From contig JABVXU010000041.1 in NCBI GenBank assembly GCA_013365365.1, positions 186,001-250,000 on the forward strand: a stretch of 64,000 nt of DNA, written 5' to 3'. This DNA is from Cruorifilaria tuberocauda (Eukaryota; Nematoda; Chromadorea; Rhabditida; Onchocercidae). The notes below the pieces were generated by a model. It searched no databases. It was not told the origin of the DNA and was given only the letters and a program-made list of their open reading frames with translations. Position numbers and translations under genes: made by a program. Shown here in pieces: positions 1 through 14,000 of this stretch; position 1 is the stretch's first letter; each line of letters starts with the position of its first letter.

Positions 1-47
1 TATCATGCTGATAAAAGATCAGTTTTTGGAACAAAGAAAGCTTTTAC

Positions 48-209
48 TCTGCAAAACGTTATTTCGTTGTGCATTTGTCGGCGTACATGATGAACATAAT
101 TGTAAACCATAGGTAAAGTCACACAAACAGATAGTACAGCAACGACGGAAAACGTGACCGCGGAATAGGCCACAAAGCGATATGCCTTGATGCGGCTTTC
201 CAAATCCAT
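48..209 (-). CDS. Cuticle collagen, N-terminal exon only (gene runs off the left edge)
   Basis: The exon begins at ATG 209 and reads MDLESRIKAYRFVAYSAV, then a hydrophobic segment, then YNYVHHVRRQMHNEITFCR. This is the classical nematode cuticle collagen N-terminal domain: a short cytoplasmic head, a type II membrane anchor at about residues 12-36, and a basic stretch where processing usually occurs. A donor (AGA|GTAAAA) at 47/46 fits the frame, and reading through it gives unrelated sequence that soon stops. The Gly-X-Y part must lie beyond position 1. A TATATAA motif about 90 bp upstream on the same strand fits a promoter. The product would be a structural protein of the exoskeleton made by the hypodermis. 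The family is certain; which collagen cannot be told from this exon. Confidence 0.88.
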
Positions 210-297
210 GCCCGAAATCGTTATTGTATCCTTCTCTCTTCGGGCAGTAGAAGTTGCAGGCTTCGATAGTATTTGCTATCGTGGTCCTCCTACTCCC

Positions 298-304
298 TTA
301 TATA
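298..304 (-). promoter_or_regulatory. TATA box candidate for the 48-209 collagen
   Basis: On the minus strand this reads TATATAA followed by GGGAGTAGG, about 90 bp upstream of the collagen ATG. That leaves room for a start site near 270 and a 60-70 nt leader. Position and motif are seen directly; promoter function is inferred. Confidence 0.45.
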
Positions 305-582
305 TGGCGAGTCCTACTGCACTTCTGGAACTCGTTTCTCGTCTCTCAACGAGCACGCCCTGATTCGATAAGTACTTCTTGCTTCCTTGCATTCTTCGCA
401 ATCCCTCGACTGGTTGTTCGATGGCAATTGCAAAAATCGTAAGAAAGATGATGAGAAGTACGAGATAGCGCAGGTGAGGTGAATACCGCGGATCGCAAAG
501 CACACGCCATAATTCCCTCCAGGCATGTTCTATACAAACCCTCCACCAATCGCCATACCGGCTTTGCAACCGTCATTATCAT

Positions 583-3500
583 CTACTCGCGAGACCTTCC
601 CCACCACTTACTACAAAAATTTCCTGCAGCAACACGTCTCCGTTTTACTACAACTCATTCCTTCCCTTCTATACAGACACAGACATACACACATACACGC
701 AAGTATATTTGCACACAGGTACTATAAAAACATCCTTTTCACCTGTCACTCAAATTGAAGCGCATTATTTTTAAAGTTTTTGCTATTGTGGCAATCAGTC
801 TTTGTGGTAGAAACATTGAATTGAAAGAATGAAATGCTGATATTTGTACGTTTCTAGCAAGAAATCAAATTCATTTTGATTTATACATAAAATTCGAATT
901 CTTTTTCATTCGGTTATCAAAAATTGAATAATAGTCCATCTATTCCGATGTTATAAATCCTTTTTACTTTTGATAAGCAAAATTTCAATGCTCAAAATTC
1001 AAACTGGTTCAAATTACATTCCATTGTTTAGAAGTTTCTTTCAAAATTAAATCCATTACACGAATTTGTATTTGTGATTGCCATTTCATTCAAACCGTTT
1101 TTTTACCGCATACCCGATGTTGAACTGTCCCTGAATAGTTTGAATTGAATTATCCTTTAATTGCATTTTTGACGGTGTATTATATGCCGTTTGATTTTCA
1201 AGGATATTTCTCAGATATCATCATCCATCAGATAATCTAAGCTAACCTTTGGTTAAATATTTTAAATTCATGCATGAATTATGAAGTTTGTATGAACAAA
1301 AGAACAATTTGAGAAACTTCCATTGCTGATAATGCGGGAACGAGGGAGGAGAGAGAGAGAGAGAGAAACTGGAATAATGTCGTTTATTCATAGCTTGCAC
1401 GTTACATTGATAGCAAATTTCGGTTATCAAAAAGTAAATAAATAAATAACGAATGAAACGGATGGAAACCTTGAAAACTTACACAGATGGATGTGTCTGC
1501 GGCAGTGTGTATGTGTGTGTATGTCTGTCTATCTGTTTTTTGTTTTTGTACATTGCATTGCCAATGAATATTGAAAATTTTCATCATTTAACAAAATGTT
1601 TCATTGTAAACCTCAATGATATAATTTAATGGGTGTGCAATATTTTCGTCTGATTGATCATACCATATCATCGTATCATTTAAATGCTCCAAGCAAACAT
1701 TCAATTTATTCGATAATTCATTTCATTAGATTTCATCAGATTTCTTCTTATTTTGGAGAAAAATAAAATTAAATTATTGTTTTGTGAGTGCAAGTGTGTT
1801 GTTGTATTCATGTTAAGAATACATTTTATAGTTATCAAAAGAAAAGTTTTAAAATTTAATGCAATTTGTAAGCGAAATATTTACTATAATTTTTAGCCAT
1901 GAATATATTGAAAAAATTTTCTGAAATAAATATTTTATCTGCCACAATCGTTAAGTTCTAGATAATTATCATCACTTTACCGTCACGATCAATTTATCAT
2001 TTGCGCAAAGATTTTTTGATGGTAAACTAGCTGTATTGGAAAATGGATTTTCTTCCTTTAAACAAAGGAAAAAGCTTGCAGGATTTATGTAATTCTTTAT
2101 TAAACAATTTATACATCCTAACACAAAAGAAAGAAAAATAAACTGGTCAATGTACTTCTCAATTAATATTCTTTCCAATGAAATTAATAAAGTTTGAAAT
2201 GGTATATTTGATGATTGTATTATTTGAGTTAATTTAATTATTTCACAGTTTAACTAATAATTTATATTTTTGTTAAAAAATAATTTTTTTCCTCAATTTT
2301 TAAGGAAATTAAGATTTATTGATTTTTTTTTCGAAAAATAGAATCATGAATTGATCTACGATTTTAATTATATATTTAAAAAACGATTTAGGGGGCAACA
2401 ACAAGGAGAATTTATTTCGTAAAAATTATAAAATATTTTATCTGACAAATTCCTTCTGCATATTACTCATATCTTCAGGGAATATTTGCGATAAAAAAGC
2501 CGAAAAAATACTTTAATTAACATCTTATAAATCCGTAGGTATTTTCAATATTTCGTATTTCCTCAAATTTATGAATCGACTATTTAATAATTTAAAATGC
2601 AACATTCTTTTCTGATAATGCAGTTTTGAATTTTTTAAAATGATAATCCATTTATTAAATTCTTTACAAGAGGAAGCCGGTTTTGAAATTCTTCGATGTT
2701 TCACAAATCAAAAATGCAATTTGTTGCTAAAGTTTATTGTCAGGTATATAGCACATTTATAAGGATAATAATGATCAGGTCATGAAAAAGCATATCGAAT
2801 GCAGCGCAAGCCATCCTCGAGAAGATGTCATATCGTGAAAGAAATTACTGGATAATCTAAAATTATATTAATTAATTAAACACATGCTTGTTGTATCTTA
2901 CAGAAGATCTAATTCACGCAGATGCAGAAAGAACAGGAAATGAAAAGTTGCAAAAAGAAAGCAATAGTTGGAAGTTAAGAAAGAATTAAATTGCTCGAAA
3001 AATGTCCATATCATGTGATTGAAAGAAATCAATTTGAAAAGGTTATATTGCGATTTACAGAAGTTTCACTTAAATTCAATTCTTAAGTTGCAAGATATAA
3101 TGGGAAGAATGATTAAAAGTGTGATATTGTTTTATCAGATGTCTTTTGGATGAGTAGTGCAATTCATAAAAGTGAATTCATGACGTATGTTTAGGGAGAG
3201 CCAATTCAGATTCCGGTATTTTAAAAGAGTAAATTTTAAATTTATTTCACATTCTTCTTCTCTTATCATCTCTACTCACTATCAATCATCATTTCTCCCC
3301 ACCCAACTCTTGATCAGACAGAAATGAAAGAAAATACAAGAAAAACAATTTTGATTTTTCCTATCAAGATTGGACAATAAAGGATGAGAAGTGTTCAATC
3401 GAAAAGTTATGGATTCTATGATAAGAGTGATTTATGCCTAACACTTTATTGCTTTACAAAAGAATGAATTTTGAAATATTTTTTAGTAAAAGTTCAGGTA

Positions 3501-6500
3501 ATTTGAAAACTGCTAAAGTTTCATTTACAGCTAATATAAAACATGTAGGTAATGCTTATATCTTTGATTGTAGAAATTACTTAATCTAGGGAATCCTTTT
3601 TAATAATATGTATTATTTCTAAAAAAACAAAGTAATGATCGCCTGGTGGATAAAATTTGAGCAATAATTAAAAATTGAAATATTTGAAAAGCGAATGAAA
3701 ATTGGAATTGAAGGGAAATGAAGCATTTGAAAAGAGTTGATATTTTGAATTTGATTATTGAAATAATCTAACCGTAAAATTTGGTTTCATTCAAATTCAC
3801 GTCTTCTAGTCGTTAGAACGATCATTCAGAAGGTCATTTTTCATCTTTTGAAAGGTTGTTGTGGGATTTACTCATCTGCTCATCATCAAAATTACTCAAT
3901 TGTTCTTATATTGGCTACAAATTGAAGATGTCAACCTTTAACCCATGTCTTTCAAATTTTTTAGAATTTTGCTCTCTTTCTTCAAATAAACATAGTTAAG
4001 AGAAGTCTCGCAAAATAATAGTACACTTAATGTTTTCAGAAGATTTGATGAGAGTTTATCCTAAAAAGATTTCATAAAATTTAACTTAACTTTATTTAAA
4101 CTATTCATCGCTTATTAAGCATTGTTCCTTTCTCGAAAAATTATCTAAAAATTTCAATGACTAAACCGAAAGGCTTAACAGCAATTGAAAAATCCCTCAA
4201 AAAAATTAAAGTATTTAAAAAGCATAAAAATTTGTTTTTGATGAGAATAAACTTTTTAGTAAAGAAAATAACGATACACTCAGCTTATTTCTGTCCATTC
4301 GATTTCAGTTGATCAGAGTAGTGATCAACGACTAATTTTTCAATGATAAGTGATGAAAAGTGCAAAATGTAAAACAGTTTCTGAAGTGTTTACAATTAAA
4401 TGTCTAAAGATATCTAAGGAATTGAAAAAAGACTTATAGCGGTGTAGAATGAAATTAAATTGAGGAAATGAAAAACAAAAACAAAAACAAAAAGTAGTGG
4501 AAATAATTAGTGATGCAAATTCAAATATTGATGATTCAACGGTGAACTAGTTTAGTTAAAATGACATATTGGGAAAATTAACAGCCTGTTCTAATTTCTT
4601 CCCAGTTTGCAATTTCAATTATTGAATTTTAAGTATTTTTATTAAATTGATATATGAGAATTCTGTTTTTTTGAGAAGTGTTTTATCTGAAAAGTGCTTT
4701 CCCGTGTCCTATATCAGGCCATTGCAATGGAAATATATCAGATATGAAAAAAAGTTGAATTTGTTGATAAGAGGATAAAAATTTGGGAGAGAAATATCGT
4801 TGGAAAAGAAAGAAATTTGTACACTCATATAAAACGAAATTTACAAATTGAATGAATTTAATGAAAAGCAAAAGAACATGAATTTGATGGAGAAATAGAT
4901 ACAGGTAATTATTTAATTGCATTACACTGTAAACTTTCCTTTTTTTCTTTGCAAAATTTTCAGATTGCCCTCAAATTCTTGAATTTTATGCATCTTTTTT
5001 AAAATTATTGAGAGAGAAAGATTTCAAATAATTGTCATAATTGCATGCCTTTCAATCTTCTCTAATTTTTTCAATTTAACACTTCAATCTAGGCTGGAAT
5101 ACAATTATTGATCGTCTGAGTTCAAAAGAAAAAGCTACAAAATTTCTAGGCTAAAAGAAGTCAATGTGGACGAAATACCTCAGACAGTATTTGAGTGAGT
5201 TCCTTTCAAGCACCGTAAGATCATAAGATTGTTACCGCTTCTTTTTAAAATATCATAGCCAGAATTCAATTCAAATTATATCCATAATTAATTGATAAGT
5301 TACGTGGAAATCTAAGGGCAACTATGAACAGAAAGCCGATAATACCGAATGAAAGAAAGATTAAAAATTGAATGCAACGAAAAGAATTAAAGTGCTGCCA
5401 GCAAAGAAAAAAATGTTTAAGCCTTGATTTTTTTGGAGAAATTGTCGCTCGTAATTAAATTAAAAAGTCTCAAACTCTGAAACTAAATTTTAAATAAAAA
5501 TTTTGTAGCAACTAGCACTTTTTTATAATTCTTAAATGTCACTTAGCTACTAATAGAATTCTATTTTTTGTAAAAGTTTTGAATTTAAAGAAACTAAAAT
5601 TTCAATTTTTAATGTATTTTCAATAAATTCTAACTGGACAATTATGATAATTCCATCTGTAAGAACTAGAATTTAGTACACTGCAACAAAATCTTGTTCC
5701 AAAAGTAATCAAAAAGGAAAAACAATCATGCTATGGAAAAAAAAAAATATAAAAACTCGTTTCTGAATAGTTCTTTGAAATTGATAGAGTTAGTTGAAAA
5801 AGGTATTTTCAAGAATTTTCATGGTATTATCAAGATCTGAAAATTTCTCCTTCTTCATAAAATAAAATGAAAATATACTGTTTTACAAAAAAATAATTCT
5901 GGCTTAATTTTAAAGACGACTCATGCTTTTTGCCTCGATTTTGAATTAGATCCATTTCAATTGCTATTTAAATAATCTATAAAAATGAAAAATTTTAAAT
6001 AAATTGCACAATATTAAATTGTTTACTATCATTATAAAATTTAATTTAATCAGCACAGAATTGACTAAATAATTTATCGGCCAAAAAAAAAAAACAAATA
6101 CCTATTACCCAAAAGCTCAAAAATATTTCGGCATTAAAATTTTTGAAGATCGCCAAAAATAAGAGTTGTACTTCTTAAAGCAATTAAATGATTCATGTAA
6201 TTAGTGATTCAAACGGACATGTCATATACACACACCAAAATTATCCGGACTTTCAGTGTTGAACAATGAATTAATTACACACTGAAGTTATTTAACTTCT
6301 GCTCGTAATGTTTGCCATTTTTGTTCACTACCTCACCTTGTCTTTATTTTATTTTATTTTGCTCTGAAACATCTCTGACCTATGACATGATGATAATTAT
6401 TTAGTAAAAAAAAGTAATTTGATTTTTTATTCCGAGAAAAATTACTACACTAAGCAAAAAGCTAGAATATTTCTAGTTCCAAATATTATTGCAGGATAGA

Positions 6501-7341
6501 ATCAAGAAAATATAATATCGAAGTTTTTTCCCAGCAATTAATTTAATGTTAACTAAATTTTAATTGACCTCTGATATACTACAAGTTATGCCATGCACAG
6601 ATCGCAAATCCATGAAAATGAATAATGAATAGCGAAATAGATTAAAACATTTAAAATTTGATATTTCTTTTTTTTGACAAATTATTTCAATTTACCTTCG
6701 AACAACTCCTTTGTTCTGCTTTTGTTTTTAAGCGACTTCTAACATTCAATCAGTCCACTCTTCTGCTTCTCAAGTACGATTGGATGCTATTTCACCAACA
6801 GCACTTTTTTTTCAGCTCCATCCTCCTATGTTTATTTCCTTTTGTTTTCTAAATTCTGTTTTCAAACTTTTTTTAACTGTTGAAAAAATAATTAGAAGAT
6901 GCTAATAAAAAGTTGAATACGTTAGTTTTTATGAAAAGTATTGTGATAATTAAATGTATTTTATCAAACTGTCATAAAGATTTAGAGACATCTTATAAGT
7001 TAAAAAAAAATTAAATTTCAGCCATTTAAGATGCAGAATTCAATTTATAATATTATTAGACCAAATATTTGACAGTTTTGAAGATTTTATAAGACAATGC
7101 TCGATATCTAAATTAGATAGAATAGCAAAGAGCCACATACGGAATACCCGGATAAATTCTAATTCATTACTTGGCGATAATTCCATTGAATCATTCGGCT
7201 TTTAAGATGGTTGCAGCAAAATTGCAACATCGAAACTCATTGTGAATTTATCGTTCATTGGAACACTTTAAAACTTCATTACAAATTTTAATTTTCTATG
7301 AACACTCAATTTTCAGCATCAAATTGATCAAAATAGTAATA
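583..7341. other. Gene-free AT-rich intergenic region
   Basis: About 6.7 kb of AT-rich DNA. No frame shows exon-like composition joined by splice sites, and the open frames present are short and of biased composition. It holds small simple repeats: a GA run near 1351-1366, a TGTG stretch near 1504-1530 and an AAAAAC repeat near 4470-4495. It presumably carries the regulatory sequence of the flanking collagens. No RNA gene was recognised. Confidence 0.6.
7317..7341 (+). promoter_or_regulatory. Likely trans-splice acceptor and 5' UTR of the collagen
   Basis: The sequence CTCAATTTTCAG ends at 7316, 25 bp before the ATG at 7342, with no matching upstream coding exon. In nematodes this arrangement usually marks spliced-leader addition. 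The motif is seen; the use is inferred. Confidence 0.5.
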
Positions 7342-9094
7342 ATGAATGACAAAAGAGTTCTAATTGTTATAATTTGTAATATAATTGTAAGTATTGGCCT
7401 TCTATTTGCATGTGGAATCTTTGTTAAAACTATTTATGATGACATTAACGATACATTTACTGATATTCTTGACGAAGTGGGAAAGTTCAAGGTAAACGAT
7501 ATTGTAATGATTTCTAAACGACATCATATAAAACAAATAATTTAATATTTGGAGAGAATGTATATTTGATTTTTTGCCTTTTTTTAACGTTTTAGATTTC
7601 AAAACTAACCGTAAAAAATTAAGACAAAGTTTGAAATAATTCTATTATCAAGAAATTATGAATAAAAATCTATAATGTTTCAGACGAATAAGCATCAATA
7701 TAGAATTTCAGAAAATAAAATTCGCTAATAACTGAAAACAAATTTGGTCGTAGGACAGAATTACTAGTTGAAGTAAATTAATCTATCTTGCAGGAACTAA
7801 TAAAAGATACATCCGTAGATTTAGTGCTAATAAATTCAAAGTTTAAATTATTAGTAACTGATCGAAAATCCAATAGTAACGGTAATCTTTCCCGTCATCG
7901 AAAGCAAACATTTAATAATCAAGCAGTTTGCTGCAGTAAGTTTCATTTGTAAATTATGTTTAAAAAATATTTGAATTATAACGGAAAGTTAAATGTTCTG
8001 AAACAGTAATTTTTAGAATAATGCTCTTTAGCACCGATCTTATCCGATCATTAACATCAACATCATATTAAATAGATATTATGACAAAATATTACAAAAT
8101 AGATATTACAAGAATCAATTAAATCTTTTCTTCTGGTATTTTTAAAGCTTGTTGACACCTTATTCTATTCAAATCATTAATAAAAATGCTACTTTGTAGA
8201 ATGTTCGAGTACGGTGAAATGTCCACCAGGTCCACCGGGTCCTCCAGGCTATGATGGTGAAGACGGAGGTGGTTTTCATTCTTGCTCACTAGAATTTTAC
8301 CACTTCGTATTATTTATTAATTAGAGAAAAATTAATTTTTTGCAGAAAATGGTATGCCTGGAGTCCCCGGACTGAATGGAATTCCTGGATTTCTAACAAA
8401 ATATAAAAGTGGGGAATGCATTAAATGTCCACATGGTCCACGAGGTTTGCCGGGTCCTGTAGGAGCACCCGGTGAACGGGGACCAAAAGGATCAGATGGA
8501 GTAAATGGGGGATGGATAAATATTGGAGCGGCAGGCCCTCTAGGTCTTCCCGGTGATCCTGGAATGCAAGGTTTATCCTTCATAAAAATTTTTCAAATTA
8601 CGTGATTTTTATTTAAAATCTCATGTTTTTGTATTTTTTGACTTCATGATTGATGCTTGCAGGGCCAATAGGACCACCAGGTGTACGTGGTGAAGCTGGA
8701 CTGCCTGGAATACGAGCTATACTTGGGAAACCGGGTCTACCTGGACCAGCTGGTCCTCCTGGACCAATCGGACTTCCTGGCGAACCTGGCGTAACAGTCA
8801 ATGGTGAAATGGGGCCGGTTGGCACGCCAGGTCGCTCTGGGTTACCAGGTCTTCCTGGACCGAAAGGTGTTGATGGAGAAGTAAGAACGAACTGTATTAA
8901 CGCTATATATTATATAAATATAATATGAAATTATCTAATTCATCACCTATATTATTGCTATTTTCCAGATCGGAATACCTGGAATTCCCGGACCTGATGG
9001 CATTTATTGCCCATGTCCACCAAGAAATTGGTTCAGCATAATGAAAGTAGAAAAAAACCCATCAGAAACAACAACACAAATGATACATTATTAA
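7342..9094 (+). CDS. Cuticle collagen, complete, six exons, about 309 residues
   Basis: The exons are 7342-7491, 7794-7935, 8200-8268, 8346-8570, 8663-8880 and 8969-9094. All junctions are GT-AG and the phases join without a break. Residues 1-50 begin [19 protein letters not shown] and hold a membrane-anchor segment. A non-collagen stretch of about 50 residues follows and ends in Cys-Cys. Gly-X-Y triplets then run from about residue 104 ([10 protein letters not shown]), interrupted around [13 protein letters not shown]. They end at [12 protein letters not shown], a Cys pair close to the usual cuticle collagen C-terminus. Cys residues flanking each triple-helical block fit the chain-linking pattern of the family. 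The ordinal name cannot be assigned. It may be expressed at a moult, but no evidence for this is visible. Confidence 0.93.
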
Positions 9095-10998
9095 ATATTT
9101 CTTTGATAGCAAACTTCTGGTCCAATTTTGCGAACCCATTGTCATTTCAAGTATGATGCATTGTAATGAAATGATATGAATGTTAGTTGCCTTGGCTACC
9201 TATTTGGCCATTGAAACGAATCCTCTACTGTTTTCTGTTGATAATCCTTAACCACTCTCAATCTTAATTCTCTACAAATTTGTTATCAATTATCTCCTAC
9301 TGCATTATTGTTGTAATTTTGTTATTTTGAGAATTGTTTTTGAACAAAAATGTTCTAGGATTATCGAGGATAAATGAATTATAATGCTAGCTGATTGTGT
9401 ACAACGAAATAACTGCTCAAACATTTTTCAAATATTTCCACTTCACTCTGCACTCCCTTTTTCAAGCCTTGTGATCATTTTGGAATATATTATGATTAAA
9501 TAATGATTTTTCAAAATTCAATATGAAATTTTGAAATAACAAATAAATCACAGTTAGTTGTCCTTTGATTTATATTTTATTCAATTCTCTTCGTTAAAGC
9601 CCTTATTTTAACTGTAAGAGCGAATGAAAAATCAATGTCAGATTTGATTATAAATCGATAAGTGTTACAAACGTACTATCAAATTTTTCCATCTAATCTA
9701 AATTATAATTATTACGGAATTTTCTCCTTCCTTTTTTTACTTAACATTATGGTACTTTGTTCAATAAATTTAAGCATGATAACATTAATTACAATGAAAT
9801 GAATTCCTACTGAAACACTTATGTGATATTGACAAAATTCAGGTAACTATTTTCAACAACAATTATTAAAAGAATATGAACAACATACATCCATCCATCG
9901 TATGAAATATACACAGTTTTAAATCTTTCCTCAATATATTACCATAGAAACGTGTTCGACAGGATGACGCAATAAGCTAAGAAGTGCAAGTATTTAAAGG
10001 TAAAATACGTTGCATAGTAACGTATATACCATTCTTTTATCATTCATTTATTTTCATTAGTTTTTACTTATTAATTAAATTTATATTACTATTAAAAATT
10101 ATCTTTTCTCCTCCTCTCACCTCCATTTTCCATTATTTCTTTTTATTTTTTACTATGAATTCCATCTTTATTGCTATCAGTATACCCTTGTTATGGTTCT
10201 AAATCATATCACTTTAATTTTAAATGAACTGATTTGGTGTTAATTTGATGAAGAGGATTGAGATAATATTTTATGGTATAATATGCTGTAAATTTATGTT
10301 ACTTTTTAATTTGAAAGGACGGAACAAGCATACAATAATATTACATGGTCGAATTATAATTTGTTGTATATGAAATAGTATGGAAGAATTTTCACATTAT
10401 TTTATATTTTTTAGCTTAAGTTGTAATTTTTTTGCAAAGATAAAGTTTTTTAAAAATTTTTTGTCTATAAATTTTCCAACTTATTCTAGAATATTTCATG
10501 ATAAATTCCATTTTTCTTTAAATTTTGCAAGCGTTAATAATGAAAATTTTCAAATTTTTTAACTTACTTTTTTTAAAAATTTTCCTGCTTCATTCCAATC
10601 AATAAACATTTTTAGTATTTTTTTGAAGCATTAAGTAGATAACGATCATTCCTTGAAAAAATATTATTGCCTAAACCTATCTTTGGCTTTCAGTTGCAGA
10701 TAAAACATGAAACATATTGAAGTCTAAACGATTTTGACAATTCGCATCAATAGATTTCATTTTATCAAAAAAAGTCATTGAAAATCGCCGAAAACAAATA
10801 TCGCAAGTGAGCATCATTCCAAAATATTTTTTTCTTGAAATCGAGTAAAAAAATTAAAAATTATGATTGCCATCTCAAGTTAAAATGTAAAATTGCAATG
10901 TATTTAAAATTTTTATAAACACAAATGATCGATATTTAACTTATATATTAAGACCTCTTCGGTGGTTTTGTTTTATCTATATTTTTTTTAACTTTCAG
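9095..10998. other. Intergenic region between collagen and dyf-11
   Basis: About 1.9 kb of AT-rich sequence with long T and A runs. The only open frames (for example 9984-10202 and 10380-10562) are Phe/Ile/Leu-rich and lie in T-rich tracts, so they are not credible genes. A possible polyadenylation motif (AATAAA) near 9542 is too far downstream to assign to the collagen with confidence. Confidence 0.55.
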
Positions 10999-11000
10999 GA
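10999..11000 (+). promoter_or_regulatory. Likely trans-splice acceptor immediately before the dyf-11 start
   Basis: TTTTTTTTAACTTTCAG ends at 10998 and the ATG follows after only two bases (GA). No upstream coding exon is needed by the protein family, so the site is best read as a spliced-leader acceptor that leaves almost no native 5' UTR. Confidence 0.6.
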
Positions 11001-14000
11001 ATGTCTAAAACGTATACGGATAGAACGAAAGAATTGTTCGCAGGATTAATTGAACGCCCACCTCTTACCGATCAATTATTACAACGACCGCCATTTCGTT
11101 TCTTGCACGATGTTGTTAAAGTTACAATTCAAAATACAGGGTTTTTAATGGTCTGTTTTCGAAATCTAAATTTATGAATTGATATTTTATTAAATCAAAT
11201 TAGACTGCTTTCTCTTATCATCCTGAAGGAATGATGACGATTTAGAATCACCTGCCTTTTGACGAACTAAGTTAGTTTCAGATGCTAATTTCATTCAGGG
11301 CTCTAATGGTATGAATAAAAAAGTTTCGTTGTACTTTATGCGAAGGATAGTGAATTTAGCAGAATAGCTAAAACTATCAAAAGATGGAAAGTGTTAGTTA
11401 AACAATCATAGCGCCTACTGATCGTGGTCAAATTAAAAAGAATCAGTAAAAGGAAACTTTCGAAAAAATAATATTTTGAGATTCAACTTTGTTCAACAGA
11501 TTAAGGAATTGATTTATGATTTTAGTAGTCTGGGAAAAATTGTATATTTATTTCAGATTTATTCTGATTTTCTAATATAATCTATTGTTTTTTTAAGACA
11601 TTAATTAAGAGCGTAAAAGAGCTAAATTGTGGGATCGTTCATACCTATTAAAATTTAGCGTGATTGAAGTATGAGGGGAGCCTATGGTCAATGAAAACAA
11701 TTCTAGCTATTGAAAAGTCGATTAATTTTTAAACATTGATATAATTAATTTAGTGTTTATATAGGATAAGTTTACAAATGAAGAAATGGATGCGTCAAAT
11801 ATAACGGATAAAACTGCAAAAGCAAATTTTTTGAAGACATTGATCAAAGCGCTGAACAATGATGGATCGTTGAAAGATGTGAAAGTTGCTAAAATAATTG
11901 CTGGAAAAGAACCTGAAATAACGAACTTGGTATGTATAATAATGATTTTGAATTATCTCTAAAGCGATAATTGATAGTTTGTAATGTAATTGGTTTATTC
12001 ACTAAAGATAGCTTTTAGATCTGATACCTTCTGATATATAATTGATATAAATTTTAGCAAATACTAATCAATATCATCATTATCAACAAACTAAGGAATT
12101 TATTTCTTCAGAAGACTTCAGTGTCTCTATCTTCTCAGTTTGGAGTTCTGTGAGATTGCAGAAGAAACATTTGAAATGTTTTAGATGCTGCAAAAATTAG
12201 CAATTGATGCAGCAGCATTTCGTGATTCGAAATTAAAACATATTGAAAATGAAGAAAAGCAAAAGAAAGAGAAAAAGGAGCATAAAAAGGAGGAGAAAAA
12301 TAAACGATCGGAGAAGAAAATTAATGATAATGAAAGCAGGAAGGTTCCAAATGCTTATTTAGTAGTACTAATTACGTTTATTTGAATTAATTAATTAAAA
12401 TCTCTAAATCATAAAATTCGTTGACATTAATAGAAATTAACACACTTGTAAAAACAACAATTAATATTTGGAAAAAAAGAACTTTTAAGGTTGAAAAAGA
12501 GAAGCGTCATTCAAGTAGAAGTAAGGAAAAGAGAAAGAAAGAAAGTGAAAATAAAGCGCGAATAATCAAGCAAACAGTTGATAGCAAAGAACAACGAGAT
12601 TATACTGGTGAAGGACATTTAGAAGATATTGAGCCAGAAACATCACCGATGAAGGTGGAGTCACTAATTCGCACTGATCATGAACTATCTGGTTTGAAAT
12701 TCATAATTTCGATTATCTCGTTTCATCAAATTTTCATGACCATTTTACTCTTCATGAAGACAACAATCGCATATAGTTCTGAATGGAATTAGCAAAACCA
12801 AATGTTCAAATTTTGACATATTAAGAAACATAAATATTTGTCTATTTTTATCAGTCTGCTTCAAATTTCATATCTTAATATTCCACTTATCCAGTCATTC
12901 ATATCACCATGAAATTGAATTTCGTAAAATTCCATTTGTTTAATTTGTTCTAAATTTTTTTTGCAGAAGCCATGACACATACAGTTTTAGTTTAATTGCA
13001 ATAAAATTTTTTTAGTAACTGCAAAGACAGAAGATAGCGGCGTTGCTGATAAAATAACAAATGAAATTGAGCAACCTTTGATATCACCAGCATTAAAGGA
13101 ACAGCTACGGTTCTCTTCATCACCTTTTTCATTTGTTTTAATAACAATTTGAAAACTTCCTAAAATTAATATTTATTATATATAAGGCATGAAAAAACTT
13201 ATTTTCAGGCTTTCAACATCGTCAGGACGGCCACGTACTTCAGCTAGTAGATCAGGTACTGCAATAGCTCGACCAGCTCCTCCAAAAATCAAGAAGAAAC
13301 GAATGGAAGAAATTGAACGAAAACCAGACATTGTAAATTCTCTTTTAAACGAAATGAAACGAAGCTTGTAGCTACTCAATTCTCTGCTTAATAAATTAAT
13401 TAATTGAACTTTTTACAGACTAATTATTTCTCTGCACTTACAGAACGCAAAAACAAGTGGAGTGATTATTGGTGAACGAAAAGAAAGTGATGAAGATTTT
13501 ATTATAGAAATTGAACCATCATACGACCAAATTGATCGAACTACTGTTGATGTGGTTTTTCTCATATTCTACAAAAGAACTGTATAAGTGTCTATCGAAT
13601 TATGCATTTAAAAAAAAGGAAAAAATCATTAATATTTGCCAATATTGATGCAACTATAAATTGAATACTATCATTAGATATGTCTTCCTATAATGCTAAA
13701 AATTAAATTACTTCATTCAATTTAGATTAATCATCAGTACTCAGGTCTTTCTATCGGATTTTTTACAATCCTAATTTTTCAATGTTCAGATTTACAGGCA
13801 ACTTGTTTTAATGTATTTTTATATAAAATTAACATCATTTTTAATACCTGAAGGAAATGATTATCCCTAACGTTTTAAAGTATGCAGTCAATTTTAGTTA
13901 ATTACCGAAGAACATGGCGGTTTAGTACGAAAAATCCTTGAAACGAAAAAAGGATTGGAGGATAAAATAAGCAAGGAAGCTTACAATGCAGCTATCAGTG

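Noticed and set aside
8332..8825. Two minus-strand Pro/Gly-rich frames
   Set aside because: They are antisense shadows of the collagen Gly-X-Y exons, whose codon pattern is near symmetrical on both strands.
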